Origin: UBA4416 sp040376995
GTDB lineage: Bacteria > Bacteroidota > Bacteroidia > B-17B0 > Aurantibacillaceae
Direction: 5' to 3'
DNA length: 52,477 nucleotides
Assembly: GCA_040376995.1 (NCBI GenBank)
Contig: JBEIPP010000003.1
Location: 1-52,477, forward strand
The notes under the pieces are model-generated. The model was not told the origin of the DNA and ran no database searches. It saw only the letters and a program-made list of their open reading frames with translations. The translations under genes and the position numbers were made by a program. Position 1 is the first letter of the stretch. Every line of letters begins with the position of its first letter. Below are positions 1 to 7,739 of the stretch, piece by piece.

Positions 1-223
1 GTTTATTGTTATTTTTGTTGCGGCAGAAAAGGCTCATACTTTTTTAAAGGAGTTTAGAGACCTTAAAGGTTTGAAAATTTTCTGTCACTTCTTAAAATTT
101 AACTTTCGGATAGTTTGATGAAAAAGCCATCATTTCTACATGCGCTTTTAGTTATATTTTCGATGGTATAAATTGGACTAATTAATACTTCACTTTGGTA
201 TTACACAGTTTTTTTGATTTTTA
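1..223. other. Window edge with no recognised gene
   Basis: An open frame runs on the plus strand from base 2 to a TGA at 116-118 and could be the last 38 codons of a gene entering the window, but the peptide is not recognisable and has no supporting context. Around 59-70 there is a short palindromic stretch (ACCTTAAAGGT). Nothing else can be supported before the stop codon of the M23-type gene at 224. Confidence 0.2.
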
Positions 224-1570
224 TTACCTAGTGTTAAACAACCAGCCGCTTGGGTCCATGGTTTTTTGCCCCTTCCAAATTTGAAGATTCATGCTGGTTT
301 TACCATCTTCATCTAAAATGGTTCCTATGGTTTGTTTAATACTTACTTTATCACCTTGTTTCACAAATACATCACCAATGTTGCTATACACACTTAAATA
401 CTCGCCATGGCGAATGATAATTAGTTTGCCACCCGTAGGAGAGATAGCTATGCTGGTTACTTCTCCTTCAAAAATTGAACGCGCCTGAGTGCCTTTGTTA
501 GCACAAATTTCTACACCATTATTATTCATCATAAATCCTTTAATGGCAGGATGCTCATATTCGCCATAAGGCTGACAAATAACACCTTTAGATACTGGCC
601 AAGGCAGTTTGCCTCTACTGCTCGAAAAATCAGCTCCTACAGCCTCAGCTTCGGCTGTTAGTTCGGGAGTAACCGCTTTAACCTCTGGTGTTTTAGTTTT
701 TGTTTCATTTTTAGTTTTGGTGGTTTTCGTTTTATTAGCTTTATTTTTTGCGGCCTTTTCAGCTTTAGCAATTTTAGCGGCAGCAATTTTAGCTGATTCT
801 TCTAATTTGCGTTTTATTTCTGCTTCAATTAAACGTTTAATAGCTATTTGTAAATTCTCAGCATCACGTTTTTTCTTTTCCAATTCTACTTTTAATTCTT
901 TTTCTTGTTTTTGTAATTCGCTTAACACAATTTCTTGTTGTTGTTTCTCACCATCAAGTTGTTGTTTTTCTTCTTGTTCATTTCCTAATAGTACATTTTT
1001 TTCATGACGTTGGGCTTCCAACTCTTTAAGTTTGTTGTTTAGCATCATTTGAGTTGCAATAATTTCATTAGCTTGTTTCTTTCGAAATGCCGAGTATTGT
1101 TGAAAGTATTTCATTCGCATATAGGCTTGATTAAAATTGCCTGCTGAAAACAAAAACATGATTTTTGTATATGAATCTTGATTGCGTTGAGCAAAATAAA
1201 TCATCTTAGCATACTCACTTTTTAATTTATCAAGACTTGCTTTTAAAGAATTAACTTCTGCTACGTTTTTTTTAATTGAAGAATTTATTTGAGCTAGTTC
1301 TTGGTTAATAGTGCTAATCAATTCTTCTCGCACCTTAATCTTCGTATTAATAACCACTATGGTATTAATTTGAGATTTTTTTATAGCTTTTGTTTGACTT
1401 AATTGAGAGTTTAGTTGTTTGATATCATCATTCAACTTGTTTTTTTTACTTTGTAAATCTTTTTGAGAAGGTGTTGATTTTTGAGAAAAACTATAATTAC
1501 AAATACTAAAAAAAAGCATAAAGTACATTAATGCACTAAGGTTTATCTTTTTTAGTAGGAATTGGTTCAT
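224..1570 (-). CDS. EnvC-like murein hydrolase activator, degenerate LytM/M23 domain
   Basis: This 448-residue protein has an N-terminal signal peptide (about residues 1-29), a long coiled coil (about 30-260), a Lys/Ala/Thr-rich linker (about 260-320) and a C-terminal LytM fold (about 325-445). That order is the EnvC arrangement, in which a periplasmic coiled coil presents a LytM domain that activates cell-wall amidases at division. The zinc-binding residues of active M23 peptidases are missing: the HxGxD position reads NNNGVEI and the HLH position reads NLQIW. I infer an activator or scaffold and not a peptidase. It is the last gene of an operon and its start overlaps the DUF4292 gene by 35 bases, which suggests translational coupling. 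Confidence 0.85.
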   Translation of the reverse strand: MNQFLLKKINLSALMYFMLFFSICNYSFSQKSTPSQKDLQSKKNKLNDDIKQLNSQLSQTKAIKKSQINTIVVINTKIKVREELISTINQELAQINSSIKKNVAEVNSLKASLDKLKSEYAKMIYFAQRNQDSYTKIMFLFSAGNFNQAYMRMKYFQQYSAFRKKQANEIIATQMMLNNKLKELEAQRHEKNVLLGNEQEEKQQLDGEKQQQEIVLSELQKQEKELKVELEKKKRDAENLQIAIKRLIEAEIKRKLEESAKIAAAKIAKAEKAAKNKANKTKTTKTKNETKTKTPEVKAVTPELTAEAEAVGADFSSSRGKLPWPVSKGVICQPYGEYEHPAIKGFMMNNNGVEICANKGTQARSIFEGEVTSIAISPTGGKLIIIRHGEYLSVYSNIGDVFVKQGDKVSIKQTIGTILDEDGKTSMNLQIWKGQKTMDPSGWLFNTR

Positions 1571-2426
1571 AGCTTTTTGGTATATTCAGCGTAAATTTTT
1601 GTGGCTGATTAATCTCTATGCGAACATAGTTAATTTTAAGCTCTATTTTCTTCTCTGCCTTTATCTCAATATTAACATTGTGTGGTGCAAAAACAGAGTC
1701 GGGAGTTAAAAAATTATCATATTTGGCATAAAAACTTCTATTTGTAGAAACATCTTCAAAATTATTATTAATAATTTTGAAATTAGAAGGATTAAGCCTC
1801 ATGGTTTGTAAAGAGCGTTTTAATGAATCTTGTCCGTTGTTTATACGTCTTAATTTGCGTTTTCGTTCGGTACTTAATAAATAATGGCAATTTTCTCTAT
1901 CAATTACAGGTTTCATTTTACTATCATCATCGTCAAAATCAGCGCTATTACCAAATAAAGCAGCTTGTATCAAATCAAAATCTAAATCAGCATTTAATAA
2001 TTGGTTTATATAATTAAAATCTCCTTTGAAATATTGTTTTTTTACATAAACAACCATTTTCACAGTATCTCTAGTAATTAATAGTTTAGCAATATCAATT
2101 AATCCCACCGCTTGTATCGAAATCCAAATGGCACTGTCTTTTCTCCCTCGCACTCTAATATCTAAATTATGATCTTCTCCATCAATTAAAGTTTGTACGT
2201 CTGCTTTGGCATAAATCCAATTATAAACTAATTCATTTTCTTTAATATGTTTAGATAAAACCTTAGCTGTTTTATATCCTAAGTGACATTTTCCAATAGT
2301 ATCTTGAGTTTGTAAGGGATTAGCATTAGTTTGTTGAATGTGTTTTTTTGATTTACAAGACAGCATAAAAAACAACACAACAAAAATGCTAATAGTATAA
2401 ATAGATATGTATTGTTTTTTAATCAT
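1536..2426 (-). CDS. DUF4292-family lipoprotein
   Basis: This 296-residue protein begins with a lipoprotein signal (FFMLSC, Cys at about residue 24) and so should be anchored in a membrane. The rest is mainly beta-strand-like with alternating hydrophobic residues, as expected for DUF4292, a Bacteroidota family whose fold is thought to resemble outer-membrane lipoprotein carriers. It includes an acidic run (DFDDDDSK) near residue 165. Its position between a TPR lipoprotein and an M23-type protein is the usual one for this family as I know it. It overlaps the TPR gene by 8 bases and the EnvC-like gene by 35. The family's molecular function is not established. Confidence 0.8.
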   Translation of the reverse strand: MIKKQYISIYTISIFVVLFFMLSCKSKKHIQQTNANPLQTQDTIGKCHLGYKTAKVLSKHIKENELVYNWIYAKADVQTLIDGEDHNLDIRVRGRKDSAIWISIQAVGLIDIAKLLITRDTVKMVVYVKKQYFKGDFNYINQLLNADLDFDLIQAALFGNSADFDDDDSKMKPVIDRENCHYLLSTERKRKLRRINNGQDSLKRSLQTMRLNPSNFKIINNNFEDVSTNRSFYAKYDNFLTPDSVFAPHNVNIEIKAEKKIELKINYVRIEINQPQKFTLNIPKSYEPIPTKKDKP

Positions 2427-4170
2427 TTAATTTTTTGTCAGCAATTTTTTTATCCAATAATTCAGAACCCCCACCCGCTGTTTTTGCTTCTTGCCAATAT
2501 TTTAAAGCCTCTTCAGTTCTCCCTAATTTATATAATACATCTCCATAATGTTCTGAAATTGCGCTTTTTGAACCCATTTTTACTGCTCTGGAAAGCCATA
2601 ATTCAGCTTCTTTATATTTACCTTGTTGAAATAATATCCATCCGTAGGTATCTATATAGGATCTGTTATTAGGCGATAGTTCATTGCTGCGTTTCGAGTA
2701 TTTTTCAGCTTTCTCTAATTTTTCTTTTCGGAGAGATAAAAAATAGGCAAAATTATTTAAAACCGATGAGTTGTCGGGATCCACTTTTAAAGCATCTTCA
2801 TAAGCTTTGTCGGATTTAGCATAGTTTTTTGCTGAATTATACGCATTGCCAAGATTAGAGTAAAATTCAATCAATAATGGATTATTGTTATAAACGAATT
2901 CTATTCCATCTTCTAGTGAAGTTATTGCGTTGTCAAATTTTGAAAGCTGAATATTAGCAAAGCCATTAAAAAAATACGGTATTGGATTATTTGGAAATAA
3001 CTCAATCCCTTCTAAACTATGTGCTTGCATGCTTTCATAATCATTTAATTCAGATTCAATGTATAAAATTTGATTCCAAATTTCAAAATTCCCTTTATCA
3101 ATTTTTGATGCTAATTCATATTCAATTTTTGCATCTTTAAACTTTTTGTCTCTCAGTAAAAAGTCTGCGTAAATCGTGTGTGCTTCAGCAGAATTGGAGT
3201 GAATTTTTAAAGTAATGTTTAATAGTTCGTAGGCTTGTTTTTTTAAATCTTCGTTGGTTTCAGCTAACTCATAGTAAGATGATAGTATTTTTATTTTTGT
3301 TTCTACCTCGAGATCAGGGTTTTCAAAAGCAATTTTTATTTCTTTATAAAAATTTTCTTTATCATTTTGTAATTTGTAATAATCGGCTAATGCTAAGTGA
3401 ACAAAAGGATTTTTTGGGTCTATTTTTAATATTGAGTTGTAAGTTTCAAGAGCTTTTTCGTTTTGATTGGTTTCTTGATAAAACTCAGCTAAATAAGTGT
3501 AGTATTTTGATTCGTTTGGATTTGATTTAATGAGTTTTTTAAATTCCGATTCAACCTCATTATTTTTTTTAAGTTGTCTTAATAATTTTATTTTGTTTAA
3601 GGTAAACGCTTCGTTTTGACCAAATTTATTTTCTAAATCATCATACGTTTTGTATGATTTTTCATAGTTACCTCCATACATGTATTCGGCGGCTAAACCT
3701 TCATAAAATTCTGAACGATTAGGATAATTTTTTACTAAACGGGCATAAACTTCTGCAGCTGATAAATATTGGCGTTTATTATGAAGGCATTCGATGTATA
3801 ATAATTGATACCATTCGTTTTTAAGCTCATCATTCGCGCATTCTTTTCCGTATTTTAGTGCGGTGTCATATAATCCATTAAAGCGATAAATATTCCCTAG
3901 TTCATATTTTACAGCTGCTGATTTGGGGTCAATTCTTAGGCACTCTTTAAATCTGTTTTCAGCAATTTCGATATTACCTTTCATTCTTTCTTTACAACCT
4001 TCGATAAAATTAAAGGTGAAGTTTAATTGAGCTTCTTCTGATAATCCTTTTACATTGGATTTTGGCTCTTCTGTTTTGGCGGTTTGCTTGTTTGTTTTAC
4101 AAGACAAAACAAACATCGCTAACAAAAGCAAAATGAAAAAATGAAAAAATATGTGAGTTTTAAGTTTCAA
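2419..4170 (-). CDS. Tetratricopeptide-repeat lipoprotein
   Basis: The protein has 583 residues. A lipobox (FVLSC, Cys at about residue 24) follows a hydrophobic signal. The mature part is almost entirely TPR helix pairs, with typical motifs such as AAVKYELGNIYRF, PFVHLALADYY and SSVLNNFAYFL. TPR superhelices bind partner proteins, so an assembly or scaffolding role at the envelope is likely. It lies 15 bases after the nucleotidyltransferase gene and overlaps the DUF4292 gene by 8 bases, so the four genes are probably one transcript. No enzymatic domain is visible. Confidence 0.85.
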   Translation of the reverse strand: MKLKTHIFFHFFILLLLAMFVLSCKTNKQTAKTEEPKSNVKGLSEEAQLNFTFNFIEGCKERMKGNIEIAENRFKECLRIDPKSAAVKYELGNIYRFNGLYDTALKYGKECANDELKNEWYQLLYIECLHNKRQYLSAAEVYARLVKNYPNRSEFYEGLAAEYMYGGNYEKSYKTYDDLENKFGQNEAFTLNKIKLLRQLKKNNEVESEFKKLIKSNPNESKYYTYLAEFYQETNQNEKALETYNSILKIDPKNPFVHLALADYYKLQNDKENFYKEIKIAFENPDLEVETKIKILSSYYELAETNEDLKKQAYELLNITLKIHSNSAEAHTIYADFLLRDKKFKDAKIEYELASKIDKGNFEIWNQILYIESELNDYESMQAHSLEGIELFPNNPIPYFFNGFANIQLSKFDNAITSLEDGIEFVYNNNPLLIEFYSNLGNAYNSAKNYAKSDKAYEDALKVDPDNSSVLNNFAYFLSLRKEKLEKAEKYSKRSNELSPNNRSYIDTYGWILFQQGKYKEAELWLSRAVKMGSKSAISEHYGDVLYKLGRTEEALKYWQEAKTAGGGSELLDKKIADKKLND

Positions 4171-4185
4171 TAAATATCTTTCAGA

Positions 4186-5196
4186 CTATAAAGAAAGCGT
4201 TGTATAATCACTCATACTTAAGTCTAAAGGCTTACCTTTTACTTCAGCACCTTCGCCTATCATACTGTTTGAAATGACAGTATTACTCAATTTAGTGCTA
4301 GCTTGAACAATACTATTATTAATAACGCCGTTATTAACTGAACTATTTGCTCCAATTGAAACGTGAGGTCCAACAATTGAATTTTTGATAATCACATTAT
4401 CACCAATGTAACATGGTTCAATTATTAAAGAATTTTCTGTAACGATATTTTTTCCTTTTAATTCAGCACTTCCTTTAATAAATTCCAATACACGTTGATT
4501 AGTATAAACTGTTGCTTCTTTATTTCCGCAATCTAACCATTCAGTTACTTTACCTGGGGTAAATGCAATTCCTTTTTGCTTCATGTTTTCTAAAGCATTG
4601 GTTAATTGAAATTCTCCTTTTTCGGTAATATTGTTATCCAATAAATATTGTAATTCTTTTTTCAAATTATCGCCATCTTTAAAATAGTAAATGCCGATAA
4701 TAGCCAGATTACTTACAAAGGTTTCTGGTTTTTCAACAAAATCTGTAATAACTCCAGCTTCATTCACTTTTACAACACCAAATTGGCGAGGGTCTTCAAT
4801 GCCTTGAACCCAAATAACACCTTCTTGATTGGTATCCATTACAAAATCAGCTTTGAATAATGTATCGGCAAAAGCAACTACTGTTTTTCCAGTAATACTT
4901 TCTTTAGCGCACATAATAGCGTGTGCTGTACCTAATGCTTTTTCTTGATAGCAAATAGTTCCTTTAGCGCCTTGTGATTGAGCTATTTTTATTAAATTTT
5001 CTTCAACTTCTTTTCCAAAATCTGGACCAATGATAAAAGCAATTTCATCTACTTTTTCGCCACAAACTTTAGTAATATCTTCTACCAATCGTTGTACAAT
5101 TGGTTTTCCGGCTACGTTAATTAATGGTTTAGGAACGGTAAGTGTATGCGGGCGCATACGTTTTCCTTTTCCTGCCATTGGTATAATAATCTTCAT
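4186..5196 (-). CDS. Sugar-phosphate nucleotidyltransferase with beta-helix domain
   Basis: This 336-residue enzyme starts with the nucleotidyltransferase signature PMAGKGKRMRPHTL followed by PKPLINVAGKPI. It therefore transfers NMP from an NTP to a sugar 1-phosphate, giving an activated sugar for polysaccharide or LPS synthesis. The N-terminal Rossmann-like domain covers about residues 1-240. From about 245 to 325 there are hexapeptide repeats (for example NVIIKNSIVGPHVSIGAN) forming a left-handed beta-helix, as in thymidylyl- and uridylyltransferases of the GlmU/RmlA-long type. The sugar specificity cannot be read from sequence. It is the first gene of the envelope operon. Confidence 0.88.
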   Translation of the reverse strand: MKIIIPMAGKGKRMRPHTLTVPKPLINVAGKPIVQRLVEDITKVCGEKVDEIAFIIGPDFGKEVEENLIKIAQSQGAKGTICYQEKALGTAHAIMCAKESITGKTVVAFADTLFKADFVMDTNQEGVIWVQGIEDPRQFGVVKVNEAGVITDFVEKPETFVSNLAIIGIYYFKDGDNLKKELQYLLDNNITEKGEFQLTNALENMKQKGIAFTPGKVTEWLDCGNKEATVYTNQRVLEFIKGSAELKGKNIVTENSLIIEPCYIGDNVIIKNSIVGPHVSIGANSSVNNGVINNSIVQASTKLSNTVISNSMIGEGAEVKGKPLDLSMSDYTTLSL

Positions 5197-5228
5197 AATA
5201 ATTTCCTAATTCAGTAATAATATAGAAA

Positions 5229-5262
5229 CAAATATAATATTAAAAACTTGAGAAATTGCCAA
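5229..5262 (-). promoter_or_regulatory. Putative Bacteroidota promoter for the 5196-224 operon
   Basis: On the minus strand TATATTTG (5236 to 5229) matches the TAnnTTTG -7 consensus. A TTG lies 23 bases upstream (5262 to 5260). Transcription would begin about 25-30 bases before the ATG of the nucleotidyltransferase. The assignment rests on the consensus match alone. Confidence 0.45.
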
Positions 5263-5358
5263 GTTTTTGATTGTTATATGCCCATAAATTTCAACAATTT
5301 AATGAATTTTGTCACTTTTTGTGATTTATTGGTTATACAATCCATATCCCTAAAAATT

Positions 5359-6444
5359 ATGACAAAACACTACTTTATTTTTTCTGTCTGTATTTTTCTT
5401 TCAGCTGTAACAAATGCTCAAGTATTTACATCGATGTTAAATCCTTATTGGATTATTTATGATGATGAAGCCAATGGCTCGTCTGCTAAAAATCATCATT
5501 TTAATTTTAAAGAAATGATTGTGAAAGCAGGGAAAAAGTCGACACGCTATATTTACAATTATGATGCAGAAGGAAGGATGGTAGCTTATCTTGAAGAAAA
5601 AACAAAAGATAAATTAAAAAACGATGACAATAAGAAGAATAGAGGCTTTTTAGTAAGTTATGCTAAAGCAGGAGATAAGCTGAAACAAAAAATACAATAC
5701 ATTAAAAATTCAGAAGTTATTATAACGGATAGCTTTAATTATAACAAGTTCAATAGAACGACATTATATGCAAGATTTGACAAAGGACATAAGCTAAAAA
5801 ATCAAGACGTATATAGTTACGACAGCACACTATTAAAAGAACACCATGCGTTTACTTATAAAAAAGGTAAAAAGAAAGAAGTTAGTAAAGAAGTGTATGA
5901 ATATGAATCCGATTTACAATTAAAAAAAATTACCTATTACAATCAAAAAAATAAAGCTTATAAAAAAACGTTGTTTGATTGTAATCCAATCGGGGTAAAT
6001 CATAAGATTAGCAAAGATAGTTCATATAAATGTGTGAAGTATGATACAGATAGTTTAGGGAACAAAATTCAGATTATGATTGAAAACATAAAAAATAAAT
6101 CCACTAAAGCTGTTATTTATTATAACAATCAAAATAAGATAATTGCTCATAAATATTTTGATTTAAAAAAGAACAAGCCTTTATATTATTCATTTTATAA
6201 CCCCGAAACAGGCGTTACTATTAAGCATATTACTTTTCATAAAGGAAAAGAAGACTATAAATTTGAGATAAAATTTGATGATAAAAATAACAAGACCGAG
6301 CAAGTGACCTATAGTAAAAACAAAATGACTTCTATTTTCAAATACGAATATAATCAGGAAGGTTTATTAGTTGCAGGTAAAGGTTACAACCAGCGCAATG
6401 AGTTAAAACGAGTGGTGACTTATAATTATGGTTTAAAAGACTAA
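5359..6444 (+). CDS. Secreted repeat protein of unknown function (YD/toxin-backbone-like)
   Basis: I place the start at the ATG at 5359 because it gives a clean signal peptide (MTKHYFIFSVCIFLSAVTNAQ). A longer frame upstream to 5248 adds 37 residues that spoil it. The mature protein of about 340 residues is Lys- and Tyr-rich and contains loosely repeated strand motifs such as YIYNYDAEGRMVAY, YEYESDLQLKKI and FKYEYNQEGLLVAG. These resemble the YD-type repeats of Bacteroidota surface proteins that end in short beta-hairpins. No catalytic domain is visible, and there is no T9SS sorting tail. It converges on the SDR gene with only 2 bases between the stop codons. Confidence 0.7.
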   Translation: MTKHYFIFSVCIFLSAVTNAQVFTSMLNPYWIIYDDEANGSSAKNHHFNFKEMIVKAGKKSTRYIYNYDAEGRMVAYLEEKTKDKLKNDDNKKNRGFLVSYAKAGDKLKQKIQYIKNSEVIITDSFNYNKFNRTTLYARFDKGHKLKNQDVYSYDSTLLKEHHAFTYKKGKKKEVSKEVYEYESDLQLKKITYYNQKNKAYKKTLFDCNPIGVNHKISKDSSYKCVKYDTDSLGNKIQIMIENIKNKSTKAVIYYNNQNKIIAHKYFDLKKNKPLYYSFYNPETGVTIKHITFHKGKEDYKFEIKFDDKNNKTEQVTYSKNKMTSIFKYEYNQEGLLVAGKGYNQRNELKRVVTYNYGLKD

Positions 6445-6446
6445 AA

Positions 6447-7235
6447 TTACAAACAGCCAGTTCGTCCGCCATCAACTGGCAAGTTAATACCGTTGATATA
6501 TGATGCCGCTGGTGATGCTAAAAACGCTACCGCATTGGCTATTTCAGAAGCTTCAGCAAAACGACCCATTGGAATTTCAGAAATCATTTCATTGGTTACT
6601 GCATCTAGTGCATGACCAGTTTTAGTTGATTTATTTTCGATAATTGATTTTAAACGAACCGTTGAAGTTGCTCCAGGTAATACATTATTAACAGTGATAT
6701 TAAATTTACCCAACTCGTTAGCTAATGTTTTTGCCCAATTGGCAACGGCTGCACGAATTGTATTAGATACACCTAAGTTTGCTAAAGGTTGTTTAACAGA
6801 TGTAGAAATGATATTAATGATGCGTCCATATTTTGCATTTTTCATACCTTCAATACAAGATTGTGCTAAAATATGATTGCAAATTAAGTGATTGTTAAAT
6901 GCTGACAAAAACTCATCTGTTTTAGCTAAATGAGCCGCCCCAGAAGGTGGACCACCCGTATTATTTACTAAAATATGTACGATTGGTTGACGCTGTAAAT
7001 ACGCTTCAACAATTTGTTTCAATTCTTCAGGTTTACTAAAATCAACACAAAGGTAAGAGTGTAACTGCCCAGCAGTAGTACTTAATTCTGTTTTAGTAGC
7101 TTTTAAAGCCTCTTCGTTGCGAGCAATTAACGTAACGTTAGCGCCTAAGTTTGCTAATTCTAAAGCAATGGCTTTTCCAATTCCTTGTGTGCTTCCGCAA
7201 ACGATGGCTTGTTTATGTTTTAAGTCTAAATTCAT
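6447..7235 (-). CDS. SDR-family protein lacking the catalytic Tyr and Lys
   Basis: This 262-residue Rossmann-fold protein has the cofactor motif GSTQGIG (residues 14-20), an NNTGG motif (91-95) and the C-terminal LPVDGG typical of FabG-like short-chain dehydrogenases. A gap-free alignment by eye to FabG over GRIINIIS...NWAKTLA puts Ser157 at the catalytic Tyr and Arg161 at the catalytic Lys, while Ser144 is kept. I recall a FabG-like SDR subgroup described as lacking a proper catalytic tetrad, and this fits it. NAD(P) binding is likely, but classical ketoreductase activity is doubtful. It is the last gene of the gltX-DUF1016-tadA cluster, 56 bases after tadA. Confidence 0.82.
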   Translation of the reverse strand: MNLDLKHKQAIVCGSTQGIGKAIALELANLGANVTLIARNEEALKATKTELSTTAGQLHSYLCVDFSKPEELKQIVEAYLQRQPIVHILVNNTGGPPSGAAHLAKTDEFLSAFNNHLICNHILAQSCIEGMKNAKYGRIINIISTSVKQPLANLGVSNTIRAAVANWAKTLANELGKFNITVNNVLPGATSTVRLKSIIENKSTKTGHALDAVTNEMISEIPMGRFAEASEIANAVAFLASPAASYINGINLPVDGGRTGCL

Positions 7236-7247
7236 AGTTTATGTTTG

Positions 7248-7274
7248 CTTCTCGACTACGCTCGAAGTGACAAG
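7248..7274. repeat. Probable dispersed intergenic repeat with partial palindrome
   Basis: The 56-base gap between the SDR gene and tadA contains CTTCTCGACTACGCTCGAAG followed by TGACAAG. The segment is GC-richer than its surroundings and partly palindromic (CTTC-CGA paired with TCGAAG around CTACGC). Near-identical strings are common as intergenic repeats in Bacteroidota genomes as I know them. Only one copy is present in this window, so repetition is inferred. Confidence 0.4.
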
Positions 7275-7291
7275 CCGAAAAAAATTAATTT

Positions 7292-7735
7292 TTATTTTCT
7301 TTTAGTTTGAAAAAAATCTTTTAAAATCGTTGAACATTCTTGTTCTAAAACACCTTTAACAACAGTTGTTTTTGGATGTAAAACCGTTTGATTAATTTTA
7401 CTGTACCCTTTTTTATCGTCGCTTGCGCCAAATACAATTTTTGTTATGTGGCTCCAATGTAAAGCGCCAGCACACATTAAACAAGGCTCTAGTGTTACAT
7501 ACAACGTGCAATCATTTAAGTATTTTCCACCAATAGCATTTGCGGCTGATGTAATGGCTTGCATTTCTGCGTGAGCGGTAACATCATTTAATCGTTCAGT
7601 ATAATTATGCGCTCTAGCTATTATTTTATTGTCGGCCACAATTACTGCACCTACAGGAACTTCATCTGCCTGATAAGCTTTGCGAGCTTCTTTCAGCGCT
7701 TCGTTCATAAAATAGTCGTCAGAGTATAATTCCAT
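7292..7735 (-). CDS. tadA: tRNA-specific adenosine deaminase TadA
   Basis: TadA deaminates adenosine 34 to inosine in the tRNA-Arg(ACG) anticodon. The 147-residue length is normal. The zinc-deaminase signature is complete: His55-Ala-Glu57 supplies one zinc ligand and the proton-shuttling Glu, and Pro84-Cys85-Leu-Met-Cys88 supplies the other two ligands. The N-terminal substrate region DDYFMNEALKEARKA is typical of bacterial TadA. Its start lies 4 bases after the stop codon of the DUF1016 gene, so both are probably cotranscribed. Confidence 0.95.
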   Translation of the reverse strand: MELYSDDYFMNEALKEARKAYQADEVPVGAVIVADNKIIARAHNYTERLNDVTAHAEMQAITSAANAIGGKYLNDCTLYVTLEPCLMCAGALHWSHITKIVFGASDDKKGYSKINQTVLHPKTTVVKGVLEQECSTILKDFFQTKRK

Positions 7736-7739
7736 TTTG

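Noticed and set aside
609..1007. Plus-strand open frame opposite the EnvC-like gene
   Set aside because: It is the low-complexity complement of a Lys/Ala/Glu-rich coiled coil and reads as Ser/Phe/Ala repeats with no family signal.
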